A program made the translations under genes and the position numbers. A DNA stretch of 33,189 nt from Oscillospiraceae bacterium (GTDB lineage: Bacteria > Bacillota > Clostridia > Oscillospirales > Oscillospiraceae), in NCBI GenBank assembly GCA_016282135.1, contig JAEEKA010000079.1, forward strand, positions 1 to 33,189, given 5' to 3'. Positions 6,718-14,892 of the stretch are shown in pieces. Every line of letters begins with the position of its first letter. Within the stretch, counting starts at the first letter, position 1. The notes below the pieces were generated by a model. It was not told the DNA's origin. It saw only the letters and a list, made by a program, of their open reading frames with translations, and ran no database searches.

Positions 6718-6727
6718 ATGCTATAAT
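6700..6727 (+). promoter_or_regulatory. Sigma-A promoter for the KamA-family gene
   Basis: TTGACT (6700-6705) and a perfect TATAAT (6722-6727) with 16-base spacing. The -35 is inside the inverted repeat assigned as the MarR operator. Confidence 0.8.
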
Positions 6728-6767
6728 GAATGTGTATCCACTGACATTCTTTGAAAGGAGGCCTGTC

Positions 6768-7877
6768 ATGACCTGGCAAGAGGAATTGCGCCACAGTATT
6801 CACACGGCGGAAGCGCTGTGTGCCGCCCTGGGACTGTCGGAGACGGAGATTCCCGTCTATCGGAGCATCGTGGAACATTATCCAATGATGATCCCTCCCT
6901 ACTATCTTTCCCTAATCGACCCCCGGGACCCGGCAGACCCCATCGCGCGCATATGCGTTCCCTCCCCGGAAGAATTGGAGCCCTCCGGCGTCTTTGACAC
7001 CAGCGGCGAGGGCGACAACACCAAGCAGGAGGGCGTGCAGCACAAGTACGCCCAGACCGCGCTGATTCTGTCCACCAACGTATGCGCCATGTACTGCCGT
7101 CACTGCTTCCGCAAGCGGATGGTCGGCCTGTCCGACGCGGAGCTGAACAAGCAGGTGACCGCGGCGGCGGATTACGTCCGCGCCCATCCGGAAATCAACA
7201 ACGTGTTGGTAAGCGGCGGCGACGCACTGATGAATTCCAATTACATCATCCGTCGGTATCTGGAAGAGCTGTGCGCCATTGACGCCCTGGATCTGGTCCG
7301 CTTCGGCTCCCGGGTTCCGGTGGTCCTGCCCCAGCGAATCTATGAGGACAAGGAGCTGCTGGACCTGTTCACCGCCTTTGCCCGCAAGAAGGCGCTGTAT
7401 CTTGTCACCCAGTTCAACCATCCCAGAGAGCTCACGGAGGAGGCCGCCCGGGCCGTGCGGGCCATGCAGAAGTGCGGCGTACAGGTGCGGAACCAGACAG
7501 TCCTGCTGCGGGGTGTGAACGACGATCCCCAGACCCTCGGCCTGCTGCTGCGCCGCCTGACCAAGGTGGGGGCTGCTCCCTATTACGTGTTCCAGTGCAG
7601 GCCCGTTACCGGTGTAAAGGGACGGTTTCAGGTGCCCCTGCAGGAGGGCGTAAAGATTGTGGACGCCGCCAAAAACCTGCAAAACGGCATCGGGAAGGGC
7701 ATCCGCTTCGCCATGAGCCATCCCAGAGGGAAAATTGAAATTCTGGGAAGCCTCTCGGAGACGGAATACCTCTTCAAATTCCACCAGGCAAAAAACCCGG
7801 CGGACGCCGCCAGAATCTTCACCGCAGCCATACCGCCGGAGGCCACCTGGCTGGACGGGGAGCTGCGCGCCATCTGA
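6768..7877 (+). CDS. KamA family radical SAM protein (lysine 2,3-aminomutase-like)
   Basis: A 369-residue protein. The cluster motif is Cys106, Cys110 and Cys113 in NVCAMYCRHCFRKR. VLVSGGDAL (147-154) is the SAM-binding GGE/GGD equivalent. Lys322 in SHPRGKIEI is at the place of the PLP lysine of lysine 2,3-aminomutase. The family moves the alpha-amino group of L-lysine (or another amino acid) to the beta carbon using SAM and PLP. The protein is shorter than clostridial KamA (about 416 aa) and lacks the extended C-terminus. No lysine fermentation genes (kamDE, kdd, kce, kal) or efp are adjacent, so the substrate is uncertain; beta-lysine as an osmolyte, glutamate 2,3-aminomutase or EpmB-like activity are alternatives. 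ATG 6768 follows AAAGGAGG. Expression is probably under the divergent MarR regulator. Confidence 0.85.
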   Translation: MTWQEELRHSIHTAEALCAALGLSETEIPVYRSIVEHYPMMIPPYYLSLIDPRDPADPIARICVPSPEELEPSGVFDTSGEGDNTKQEGVQHKYAQTALILSTNVCAMYCRHCFRKRMVGLSDAELNKQVTAAADYVRAHPEINNVLVSGGDALMNSNYIIRRYLEELCAIDALDLVRFGSRVPVVLPQRIYEDKELLDLFTAFARKKALYLVTQFNHPRELTEEAARAVRAMQKCGVQVRNQTVLLRGVNDDPQTLGLLLRRLTKVGAAPYYVFQCRPVTGVKGRFQVPLQEGVKIVDAAKNLQNGIGKGIRFAMSHPRGKIEILGSLSETEYLFKFHQAKNPADAARIFTAAIPPEATWLDGELRAI

Positions 7878-7932
7878 CCGCGGCCGGCCGCCCTTTGCCC
7901 CGAACGCGAAAAAAGCGAGTTTCATAGAACAC

Positions 7933-7976
7933 AGACGGTTCTCTGCGACACTTGTCACAGAGAACCGTCTCGTTTT
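7933..7976 (+). terminator. Intrinsic terminator after the KamA-family gene
   Basis: AGACGGTTCTCTG (7933-7945) pairs exactly with CAGAGAACCGTCT (7958-7970); an inner GACA/TGTC extends the stem. CGTTTTCC follows. It begins 55 bases after the stop. Confidence 0.7.
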
Positions 7977-8008
7977 CCATTTGCGAATGCCGGCGGACAG
8001 CGGGCAGA

Positions 8009-8140
8009 TTGCCTGCGCTGCAGGCTCCAGGACCGGAACCGGCAGGCGCACGCTGTGCGCGGCTACGGGTGCGTCCCGTGGCACACCGGTGTGCGCCGCT
8101 ACTGAGTTTCCCCGTACTCTGGTGACTGGTCACTGGTCAC
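8009..8140. repeat. Cluster of palindromes and TGGTCAC heptamers
   Basis: This gene-less stretch is packed with small palindromes: GCCTGCGCTGCAGGC near 8013-8027, GCGCAC/GTGCGC (8046-8060), and GCACACCGGTGTGC (8081-8094). It contains GTGCGCCGCTAC (8091-8102), also found at 27697-27708. From 8119 it ends with TGGTGAC, TGGTCAC, TGGTCAC, another 7-base-period array, whose last base is the first base of the complement of the DUF1846 stop codon. ATTGCCTGCG near 8009 recurs at 27204 and 28574. Confidence 0.75.
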
Positions 8141-9627
8141 TATTTATGGAACAAATTTTTGCTCTGGTATTTGGGGGTGCAGGTGACCCGCATACCCAGT
8201 CGGGCGTAGGTCGCCGCGTCCTGGACGCCCAGAATGACGGTGGAGTGGACCTCGCATTCCCGCAAACGGGTCAGCTTCTTCATGGCCTTGGCCGCCTGCT
8301 CGTCGGTGGCGGCGGAGATGGCCAGAGCAATCAAAATCTCGTCGGAGTGGAGCCGGGGATTCCTGCCGCCCAGATACTTGGTTTTCAGGCTCTGAATGGG
8401 CTCGATGGCCTCCCGGGTAATCAAATGGCGATGGGGCTCGATGTGGGCCAGGGATTTCACCGCGTTCAGCAGGGCAGCTGCGGCGGGGCCCATGAGCTCC
8501 GACATGCCGCCCACAACCAGCTCGCCGTTGGGCAGGTGGATACAGACGGCGGGCTCGCCGGTCTCCTCCTCCGCCTGGGCGGCCCGGGCCACCACGGGAC
8601 GAATGGCGTCGGTGACGCCGGCCTGCTTCATCAGCAGTTCCAGCTTGAAGACGGTCTCGTCGGCGCCGGTGCCCTTGCGCTGGTCGCAGAGGGCGGAATA
8701 GTAGCGGCGGACAATCTCCTGGCGGGAGGCCTCGCAGACCACGTCGTCGTCCACAATGCAGTTGCCCACCATGTTCACGCCCATATCCGTGGGGGACTTA
8801 TAGGGGCAGGTGCCCATAATCTTTTCGAAGATGGCCCGAAGAACCGGAAAAACCTCCACGTCCCGGTTGTAATTCACCGTGGTCTCCCCGTAGGCGGCCA
8901 GATGGAAGGGGTCGATCATATTCACATCGTTGAGATCCGCGGTGGCGGCCTCGTAGGCCAGGTTCACCGGATGATTCAACGGCAGATTCCAGATGGGGAA
9001 GGTCTCGAACTTGGCGTAGCCGGCGGCCTCCCCCCGCTCGTAGTGGTGGTAGAGCTGGGACAGGCAGGTGGCCATCTTGCCGGAGCCGGGACCAGGGGCG
9101 GTGACCACCACCAAAGGCTTGGTGGTCTCAATGTAGTCGTTTTTGCCGTAGCCCTCGGGAGAGACGATGCGGGTAATGTTGTGGGGGTAGCCCTCAATGG
9201 GATAATGGGTGTAGACCTTGATGCCCAGGTGCTCCAGCCGGCGGCGAAACACATCCGCTGCCCCTTGACCGGCGTACTGGGTGATGACAACGCTGCCCAC
9301 ATAGAGCTTCTCCGCCCGGAAGGCGTCGATGAGCCGGAGCACGTCCTCGTCATAAGTGATACCCAGGTCGCCCCGGACCTTGTTCTGCTCAATGGCGGAG
9401 GCGTTGATGGGGATGACGATCTCCGCGTCGTCCCGGAGCTCCAGAAGCATCCGGATCTTGCTGTCCGGCGCGAAGCCGGGCAGGACGCGGGAGGCATGGT
9501 AGTCGTCAAACAGCTTGCCGCCGAATTCCAGATAGAGCTTGCCGCCGAACTGAGAAATTCGCTCCCGGATCCGGGCGGATTGGGTGTCGAGGTACAGCTG
9601 ATTATCAAAGCCGATCAGTTTCCGCAT
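8140..9627 (-). CDS. DUF1846 domain-containing protein
   Basis: A 495-residue cytoplasmic protein. It begins MRKLIGFDNQLYLDTQSARI and contains TAPGPGSGKMATCLSQ (about 176-191), a phosphate-binding-loop-like sequence, then PIWNLPLNHPVNLAYEAATADLND in shorter pieces. These are diagnostic of DUF1846, whose members of about 500 aa are widespread in Firmicutes and have a known structure but no confirmed activity (a nucleotide-dependent hydrolase or ligase has been suggested). ATG 9627 was chosen because GGAGGG precedes it; the longer open frame to 9906 runs through the promoter. It is a single-gene unit with its own promoter, divergent from the MATE gene. Confidence 0.92.
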   Translation of the reverse strand: MRKLIGFDNQLYLDTQSARIRERISQFGGKLYLEFGGKLFDDYHASRVLPGFAPDSKIRMLLELRDDAEIVIPINASAIEQNKVRGDLGITYDEDVLRLIDAFRAEKLYVGSVVITQYAGQGAADVFRRRLEHLGIKVYTHYPIEGYPHNITRIVSPEGYGKNDYIETTKPLVVVTAPGPGSGKMATCLSQLYHHYERGEAAGYAKFETFPIWNLPLNHPVNLAYEAATADLNDVNMIDPFHLAAYGETTVNYNRDVEVFPVLRAIFEKIMGTCPYKSPTDMGVNMVGNCIVDDDVVCEASRQEIVRRYYSALCDQRKGTGADETVFKLELLMKQAGVTDAIRPVVARAAQAEEETGEPAVCIHLPNGELVVGGMSELMGPAAAALLNAVKSLAHIEPHRHLITREAIEPIQSLKTKYLGGRNPRLHSDEILIALAISAATDEQAAKAMKKLTRLRECEVHSTVILGVQDAATYARLGMRVTCTPKYQSKNLFHK

Positions 9628-9658
9628 GGGACATCCCTCCTTCTTTTCACACCCGGTA

Positions 9659-9687
9659 ATTGTACCACAATTCAGCAAAAGTGGCAA
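9659..9687 (-). promoter_or_regulatory. Sigma-A promoter for the DUF1846 gene
   Basis: On the minus strand TTGCCA (complement of 9682-9687) and TACAAT (complement of 9659-9664) with 17-base spacing. Confidence 0.7.
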
Positions 9688-9742
9688 GGGTTTTCTTGTG
9701 GGAATTTGGTGTTTTTGCGAACGCTTTTGCACGCTCCGGGGG

Positions 9743-9771
9743 TTTACAAATCTCCGGTTATATTGTATAAT
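9743..9771 (+). promoter_or_regulatory. Sigma-A promoter for the MATE gene
   Basis: TTTACA (9743-9748) and TATAAT (9766-9771) with 17-base spacing, 43 bases before the ATG at 9815. Confidence 0.75.
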
Positions 9772-9814
9772 AGAGCAACCGTTTTTGAAATGACGCAAAA
9801 AGAGATAGATTGAC

Positions 9815-11206
9815 ATGGACGACAAAACCTTAACTCCTCCGCCCCGCCGGGGGCGGCGCTCTGATTCCACGCTGCTGACCCAGGGTGACCCCAAGCGGGT
9901 CATCACGGCTTTCGCGTTCCCGATTTTCCTGAGCCAGCTCTTCCAGCAGCTCTACAACACTGCCGACGCCTGGATCGTCAGCGAGTATCTGGGCGATTCC
10001 GCCTTTGGCGCGGTCAAGTCCTCCACCAGTCTCATTTTCCTGATGATCTCCTTCTTCGTGGGCGCTTCCATGGGCGCTGGCGTGGTTATCAGCCGGTATT
10101 TCGGCGCCCGGGACCCGGAAAAGCTCAGCAAGGCCGTCCACACCGCTGTTCTGGTCAGCCTGATCTGCGGCGGCGCGCTGACCCTGATCGGCACCATCCT
10201 CGCCTCCTACATTCCCGTATGGATGCGGCTGGATGAGAAGCTGCGGCCCTACGCCGTCTCCTATCTGCGCTGGTATTTCCTGGGCTCCGTGGCCATGGTC
10301 ATGTACAACACCTTCAAGGGAATTATGAACGCGGTGGGCGACAGCAAGCGGCCCCTGTACTTTTTGATTGTCTCCTCTGTCACCAACGTCTTCCTGGACT
10401 GGCTCTTTTTGGGTCCTCTGGGGCTGGACATCCGCTGGGCCGCCATCGCCACCACCATCTCCCAAGCCCTCTCCGCCCTGCTCTGCCTGCGCCAGCTCAT
10501 GAAGAAGGGCACGGTCTACGCCCTCAACGCCAAACAGCTTCGGATCGACCGCCACGCTCTGCGGATGATCCTCCGATACGGTCTGCCCACCGGCGTACAG
10601 AACTCCGTGATCGGCCTGGCAAACGTACTGGTGCAGACCAACATCAACACCTTCGGCGACGTGGGCACCAACGCCTTCGGCGCCTACGGCACCATCGAGG
10701 GCTTTGCCTTCCTGCCCATCACCTCCTTCTCCATGGCTCTGACCACCTACATCGGTCAGAATCTGGGCGCGAAGGAATATGACCGGGCCAGGCAGGGCGC
10801 CCGCTTCGGCATTCTTTCCGCCGTCATTATGGCGGAAATCATCGGCGTAATCGTCTTCTGCTTTGCCAGGACCTTTGTTTCGGCCTTCATTGAAGAGGAT
10901 GCCTCCATCGCCATCGCCGTTCGGCAGGCCCATATCGAAACGCTGTTCTTCTGTCTGCTGGCTTTCTCCCACTGTATCGCGGGAATCTGCCGGGGCGCGG
11001 GCAAAGCCTTTGTGCCCATGTTTATCATGCTGGCCATCTGGTGCGTGCTTCGCGTCACCTACATCACCGTGGCAATGTCCATCGACCATAACATCAATCT
11101 GCTGTTTTGGGCTTATCCCATCACCTGGACCATCAGCTCTGTTATCTACCTGATCTACTATCTCAAGTCCGACTGGATCCACGGGTACGAGACAAAGCAG
11201 ATTTAG
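9815..11206 (+). CDS. MATE family efflux transporter
   Basis: A 463-residue inner membrane protein with about twelve hydrophobic helices. MATE features are PIFLSQLFQQLYNTADAWIV near the start (residues 35-54), GAGVVISRYFGARD (87-100), and in the second half YGLPTGVQNSVIGLANVLVQ and ITSFSMALTTYIGQNLGAKE. The family exports cationic compounds using a Na+ or H+ gradient, and most clostridial members of this subgroup have no known substrate. The N-terminal tail is Pro/Arg-rich (TPPPRRGRRS). The ribosome binding site is weak (AAAGAGAT). It is followed after 58 bases by the potassium cluster, with no clear terminator between, so readthrough is possible. Confidence 0.93.
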   Translation: MDDKTLTPPPRRGRRSDSTLLTQGDPKRVITAFAFPIFLSQLFQQLYNTADAWIVSEYLGDSAFGAVKSSTSLIFLMISFFVGASMGAGVVISRYFGARDPEKLSKAVHTAVLVSLICGGALTLIGTILASYIPVWMRLDEKLRPYAVSYLRWYFLGSVAMVMYNTFKGIMNAVGDSKRPLYFLIVSSVTNVFLDWLFLGPLGLDIRWAAIATTISQALSALLCLRQLMKKGTVYALNAKQLRIDRHALRMILRYGLPTGVQNSVIGLANVLVQTNINTFGDVGTNAFGAYGTIEGFAFLPITSFSMALTTYIGQNLGAKEYDRARQGARFGILSAVIMAEIIGVIVFCFARTFVSAFIEEDASIAIAVRQAHIETLFFCLLAFSHCIAGICRGAGKAFVPMFIMLAIWCVLRVTYITVAMSIDHNINLLFWAYPITWTISSVIYLIYYLKSDWIHGYETKQI

Positions 11207-11264
11207 CCTGTGCGGCAAAACTACACCTGACTACTCACGTCTCTGAAGGGAGGGTTTCGCCAGA

Positions 11265-12608
11265 ATGCGAATCGGCTTCTTCCACAGAAAAAACCACACC
11301 ACTTCCTCCTTTCGCGTCATTCTTTTGGGCTTTTTGGGCCTGATCCTGCTGGGGGGGCTGGTACTGACCCTGCCGTTCTGCAGCCGGTCCGGGACGTCAA
11401 CGCCCTTCTCTGACGCCATCTTCACCTCCGTTTCCGCAGCCTGCGTCACCGGCCTGGTGGTGCAGGACACAGCTACCCACTGGTCCGTCTGGGGGCAGAT
11501 GGTCATCCTCATTCTGATCCAGATCGGCGGCCTGGGCGTTATCACGGTGGCCCTGACCTTCTTCCGGCTCTGGGGCCGCCGCATCAGCCTGGCCCAGCGC
11601 AATATGATGCAGCAGTCCATCTCCGCTCCCCAGGTAGGCGGCATCGTCCGGCGGGCGGGCTTTATCTTCCGTGGCTCGGTCTGCATCGAGCTGGGCGGCG
11701 CCGTCCTGCTGGCCCCGATATTCTGCCGGGATTTCGGCTTCCTCAAGGGGCTGTGGTACAGCGTTTTCCACGCTGTCTCCGCCTTCTGCAACGCAGGCTT
11801 CGATCTGATGGGCGTGCGGGGGCATTATTCCTCCCTCACCAGCTATGGGTCAGACCTTTGGGTAAACACCGTGATCATGCTGCTTATCATCGTGGGCGGC
11901 ATCGGCTTCCTCGTCTGGGAAGACCTGCGGGAGAATAAGCTCCATCTGCACAGCTGCAAGCTCCAGACCAAGCTGGTGCTGGTGACCTCGGCGGTGCTGA
12001 TCCTGCTGCCCGCGGCGCTGAATTTCCTGCTGGAGTTTCAGAGCATGCCCCTGAAGGATCGGATCCTTGCCTCTTTGTTCCAGTCCGTCACCACCCGCAC
12101 CGCGGGCTTTAACACCGCCGACCTCACCAAAATGTCCGAGCCCGCCATTCTGCGGATGATCGTGCTGATGCTGGTGGGCGGCTCCCCCGGCTCCACAGCG
12201 GGCGGCATGAAGACCACAACCCTGGCTGTTCTCTTCCTGGCTGGCGCCACTGTGTTCCGCCGCCGGGACGACGTGGAATGCTTCCGACGCCGGATCGGTC
12301 AGGACGTGATCCGGAACGCCGGTACAATCCTGTTCCTGTATCTTGCCCTGTTTACCGTTGGCGCGGCGGCGCTCTCCCGCGTGGAGGGTCTGCCTCTGCT
12401 TCCCTGCATGTTTGAGACAAGCTCCGCCGTGGGCACTGTGGGTCTGAGCCTTGGCATCACCCCGGCTCTGCACCAGAGCTCCCGGCTCGTCCTGATGGTT
12501 TTGATGTTCCTGGGCCGTGTGGGCGCTCTGACCCTGGTTTTCGCCCTGCTGCCGGGTGGGAAAAATCCCCCGGGAAGAAAACCGCTGGACACGGTCACCG
12601 TCGGTTAA
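11265..12608 (+). CDS. TrkH/KtrB family potassium uptake channel subunit (first copy)
   Basis: A 447-residue membrane protein made of four M1-P-M2 units. The four selectivity-filter turns are visible: SAACVTGL (about 57-64), HAVSAFCNAGFDL, TTRTAGFNT and SSAVGTVGLSLG. GGSPGSTAGGMKTTT, before the last unit, is the loop and gating region. The length and the compact N-terminus resemble KtrB more than TrkH. It would form the pore and associate with the RCK protein encoded next (12695), as in KtrAB, a Na+-assisted K+ uptake system. AGGGAGG precedes the ATG. It is the first gene of the four-gene K+ block. Confidence 0.93.
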   Translation: MRIGFFHRKNHTTSSFRVILLGFLGLILLGGLVLTLPFCSRSGTSTPFSDAIFTSVSAACVTGLVVQDTATHWSVWGQMVILILIQIGGLGVITVALTFFRLWGRRISLAQRNMMQQSISAPQVGGIVRRAGFIFRGSVCIELGGAVLLAPIFCRDFGFLKGLWYSVFHAVSAFCNAGFDLMGVRGHYSSLTSYGSDLWVNTVIMLLIIVGGIGFLVWEDLRENKLHLHSCKLQTKLVLVTSAVLILLPAALNFLLEFQSMPLKDRILASLFQSVTTRTAGFNTADLTKMSEPAILRMIVLMLVGGSPGSTAGGMKTTTLAVLFLAGATVFRRRDDVECFRRRIGQDVIRNAGTILFLYLALFTVGAAALSRVEGLPLLPCMFETSSAVGTVGLSLGITPALHQSSRLVLMVLMFLGRVGALTLVFALLPGGKNPPGRKPLDTVTVG

Positions 12609-12644
12609 TAAACGGCGAATCATGAAAGTGAAACAATCTGTTGT

Positions 12645-12666
12645 TTTGCGGATTGCCATCCGCAAA
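12645..12666. other. Intercistronic hairpin
   Basis: TTTGCGGAT and ATCCGCAAA are perfect 9-base arms around TGCC. It resembles the palindromic cores at 5314-5339 (TTTTGCAAAT type) and 22305-22326. It lies between the ktrB-like and ktrA-like genes and may tune the ratio of the two products or mark a repeat core. Confidence 0.6.
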
Positions 12667-12694
12667 TCGATACTGTACAGCGGAGGTTGACGCG

Positions 12695-13342
12695 ATGAAA
12701 TCTGTTCTGATCTTGGGGGCCGGCAACTTCGGCTCCATGCTGGCCCAGCAAATGAACGAGCAGGGCTACGAAATTATGATCGTGGACATTCGGGAATCCT
12801 TGATAAACGCCGTGATGCCCTACGTTACAGATGCCCAGATCGGCGACTGTACCAGCCCTGCCTTCCTGCAAACTCTGGGCGTGGGCAACTTCGACCTGTG
12901 CGTGGTTTCCATCAGTGAAAACTTCCAGACCTCCCTGGAAGCTACCTCCCTTCTGAAGGAGCTTGGCGCGAAAATCGTTATCTCCCGGGCCAAAAACGAG
13001 GTCCAGGAGAAATTCCTCCTGCGCAACGGAGCGGACGAGGTGGTCTACCCCGAAAAGCAGGTGGCCAAACGGCTTGCTACCAAGTATTCTTCAGAAAAGA
13101 TCCTGGACTTTTTGCAGCTGGAGGGCGGCTTCTCCATCTACGAAATGGCCGTGCCCGAGGAATGGACCGGAAAAACCCTGGTGGATCTGGATCTGCGGAG
13201 AAAGTTTGAGATCAACCTGATCTGCCTGCGATCCGGCAGAGAGATCAGGGTCCCGCGGCCGGACCGGGAATTTAAGCCCGACGATGTGGCCTACGTAGTG
13301 GGCGAGCTGAGCAGCATCCGAAAGTGCTTTCATATTCGGTAA
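12695..13342 (+). CDS. KtrA-like RCK (TrkA-type) potassium channel regulator
   Basis: A 215-residue cytoplasmic protein. Residues 1-130 form a Rossmann RCK-N domain with the nucleotide loop LGAGNFGSMLA and acidic strand end VDIRES. The remainder is an RCK-C (TrkA-C) domain (GKTLVDLDLRRKFEINLICL ... PRPDREFKPDD). KtrA rings bind ATP/ADP and gate KtrB; the RCK-C domain of the family can bind c-di-AMP. The start at 12695 has GGAGG at good spacing and matches the family N-terminus; the frame is open further upstream without a ribosome binding site. It follows the KtrB-like gene by 86 bases containing a hairpin. Confidence 0.92.
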   Translation: MKSVLILGAGNFGSMLAQQMNEQGYEIMIVDIRESLINAVMPYVTDAQIGDCTSPAFLQTLGVGNFDLCVVSISENFQTSLEATSLLKELGAKIVISRAKNEVQEKFLLRNGADEVVYPEKQVAKRLATKYSSEKILDFLQLEGGFSIYEMAVPEEWTGKTLVDLDLRRKFEINLICLRSGREIRVPRPDREFKPDDVAYVVGELSSIRKCFHIR

Positions 13343-13364
13343 GACATGCGGTAATCGGGGACGA

Positions 13365-13460
13365 AAAACCCGTCGTGCAGCGTGACGCCGAAAGCATTAC
13401 GCAGTGGCCGCTGACCCCAGCGGCCACTGCATCTGAAAAGCACCGCGCGCCACGGCCGCT
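13365..13460. repeat. Palindromic repeat unit between the two K+ gene pairs
   Basis: The 181-base spacer contains GCAGTGGCCGCT (13401-13412) and its exact complement at 13419-13430 around GACCCC. The same AGCGGCCA core appears at 26271-26287. Next to it are CACCGCGCGCCACGG and other GC-rich half-palindromes. No open reading frame with a start signal was found. The hairpin probably attenuates or separates the transcripts of the two gene pairs. Confidence 0.65.
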
Positions 13461-13523
13461 GCGGGAGAACAAGCTTTTGTGAAATCGGGTGCATCACCCT
13501 TATCTGAGCAAGGAGCATTCAAA

Positions 13524-14882
13524 ATGAGAATCATTCTTGTAGGCTGCGGTAAAATCGGCGTGGCGCTGATCAGCGCTCTGGTGGCCGAGGGGCACGACGT
13601 CGTGGCAATGGACAGCCGCCAGGACGTATTGGACGATCTGACCAACCAGTATGACGTTATGTGCATGACCGGAAACGGCGCCGACTGCGAAGCCCTGGAG
13701 GAGGCCGGCGTGGCAAAGACCGACCTCTTCATCGCCGTCACCGGCTCTGACGAGCTGAACATGCTGATGTGCTTCCTGGCCAAGCGCCAGGGCGCCAGTC
13801 ACACCATCGCCCGCATCCGCAACCCCCAATACAACGACAAATCTCTTAGCTTTCTGCGGCAGCAGCTGGACTTGTCCATGTCCATCAACCCTGAGCTGCT
13901 CACCGCTCAGGAGATGCACCATATTCTCAAGCTCCCCGCGGCCTCCAAGGTGGAGACCTTCTCCCGGCGGAACTTTGAGATGGTGGAGCTGCGGCTGAAG
14001 GAAGACTCCCCGCTGGCGGGCCACAAGCTGGTGGATCTGCGGGAGAAGTTCAAGGCCAAGTTCTTGATCTGCGTGGTCCAGCGGGGGGATGAGGTCGTCA
14101 TTCCCCGGGGCGGCTTTACCCTGGAGCCCGGCGACCGGGTAGGCATCACCGCCGACCGGGTGGAGCTCTGGAAGCTCTTTAAGCTCACGGGCCTTGCCCT
14201 GCGGCAGGCCCGAAACGTCATGCTGCTGGGCGGGAGCCGGATCGCCTACTATCTGTCCAAAATGCTGCTGAACTCCGGCTCCAACGTCAAATTGATTGAC
14301 ACCGACCGGACCACCTGCCACAAATTCAGCGACTGGTTCCCGGGCATCGCCACCTACTGCGGCGACGGAACCCACCCGGAGCTCCTGCAGGAGGCAGGGC
14401 TCCGGAACCAGGACGCCTTCGTCTGCCTGACCGGCATGGACGAGGAGAATATTCTGGCCGCCTACTACGCCAGATCCCAGCAGGTCGGCCAGGTTATCGC
14501 CAAGGTCAATATCGACGAGATGGCGCGGATGGCGACCCAGATGGGGCTGGAAAACGTTATATCTCCCAAGACCGTCGTGGTGAACGTGGTGCTGCGCTAC
14601 GCCCGGGCCCTGCAGTCCTCCATGGGCTCCTCCATCGAAAACCTGTATCAGCTCATGGACGGCAAGGTGGAAGCTCTGGAGTTTATCGTCAGCAGTGAGG
14701 CCGCCTACACCGGTATCCCGCTGAAGGATTTGCGGCTGAAGAAGAACATTCTGATCGCGGGTCTGCTTCGGGACCGGAAGGCCATTATCCCCGCAGGTAA
14801 TGACGTGATTCTTCCCGGTGACCGGGTGGTGGTCATTGCGGGCCAGCATCGGCTGAACACCCTGGCGGATATGCTGCAGTAG
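13524..14882 (+). CDS. trkA: Trk system potassium regulator TrkA (two RCK units)
   Basis: A 452-residue protein with a duplicated Rossmann-RCK-C arrangement. The first nucleotide loop is VGCGKIGVALISAL (residues 5-18) with MDSRQD; the second is LLGGSRIAYYLSKMLL (about 233-248) with IDTDRTTC. TrkA-C domains follow each (about 140-225 and 370-450, ending PGDRVVVIAGQHRL). TrkA binds NAD(H) and nucleotides and controls TrkH. ATG 13524 follows AAGGAG and starts directly with the family motif MRIILVGCGKIG. The trkH gene begins 10 bases after its stop, with the Shine-Dalgarno AGGAGG inside the gap, so the two are translated from one mRNA. Confidence 0.95.
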   Translation: MRIILVGCGKIGVALISALVAEGHDVVAMDSRQDVLDDLTNQYDVMCMTGNGADCEALEEAGVAKTDLFIAVTGSDELNMLMCFLAKRQGASHTIARIRNPQYNDKSLSFLRQQLDLSMSINPELLTAQEMHHILKLPAASKVETFSRRNFEMVELRLKEDSPLAGHKLVDLREKFKAKFLICVVQRGDEVVIPRGGFTLEPGDRVGITADRVELWKLFKLTGLALRQARNVMLLGGSRIAYYLSKMLLNSGSNVKLIDTDRTTCHKFSDWFPGIATYCGDGTHPELLQEAGLRNQDAFVCLTGMDEENILAAYYARSQQVGQVIAKVNIDEMARMATQMGLENVISPKTVVVNVVLRYARALQSSMGSSIENLYQLMDGKVEALEFIVSSEAAYTGIPLKDLRLKKNILIAGLLRDRKAIIPAGNDVILPGDRVVVIAGQHRLNTLADMLQ

Positions 14883-14892
14883 GAGGAAGCTC

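Noticed and set aside
7819..8133. A minus-strand frame encoding METVLCDKCRR-like residues that look like a zinc ribbon
   Set aside because: The CDKC part comes from the loop of the terminator at 7933-7976 read as protein; there is no start signal and the rest is palindrome-derived.
7735..9813. A 692-codon plus-strand open frame across the DUF1846 gene
   Set aside because: It is antisense to a conserved gene, has a composition typical of frames opened by high GC at third positions, and lacks a ribosome binding site.
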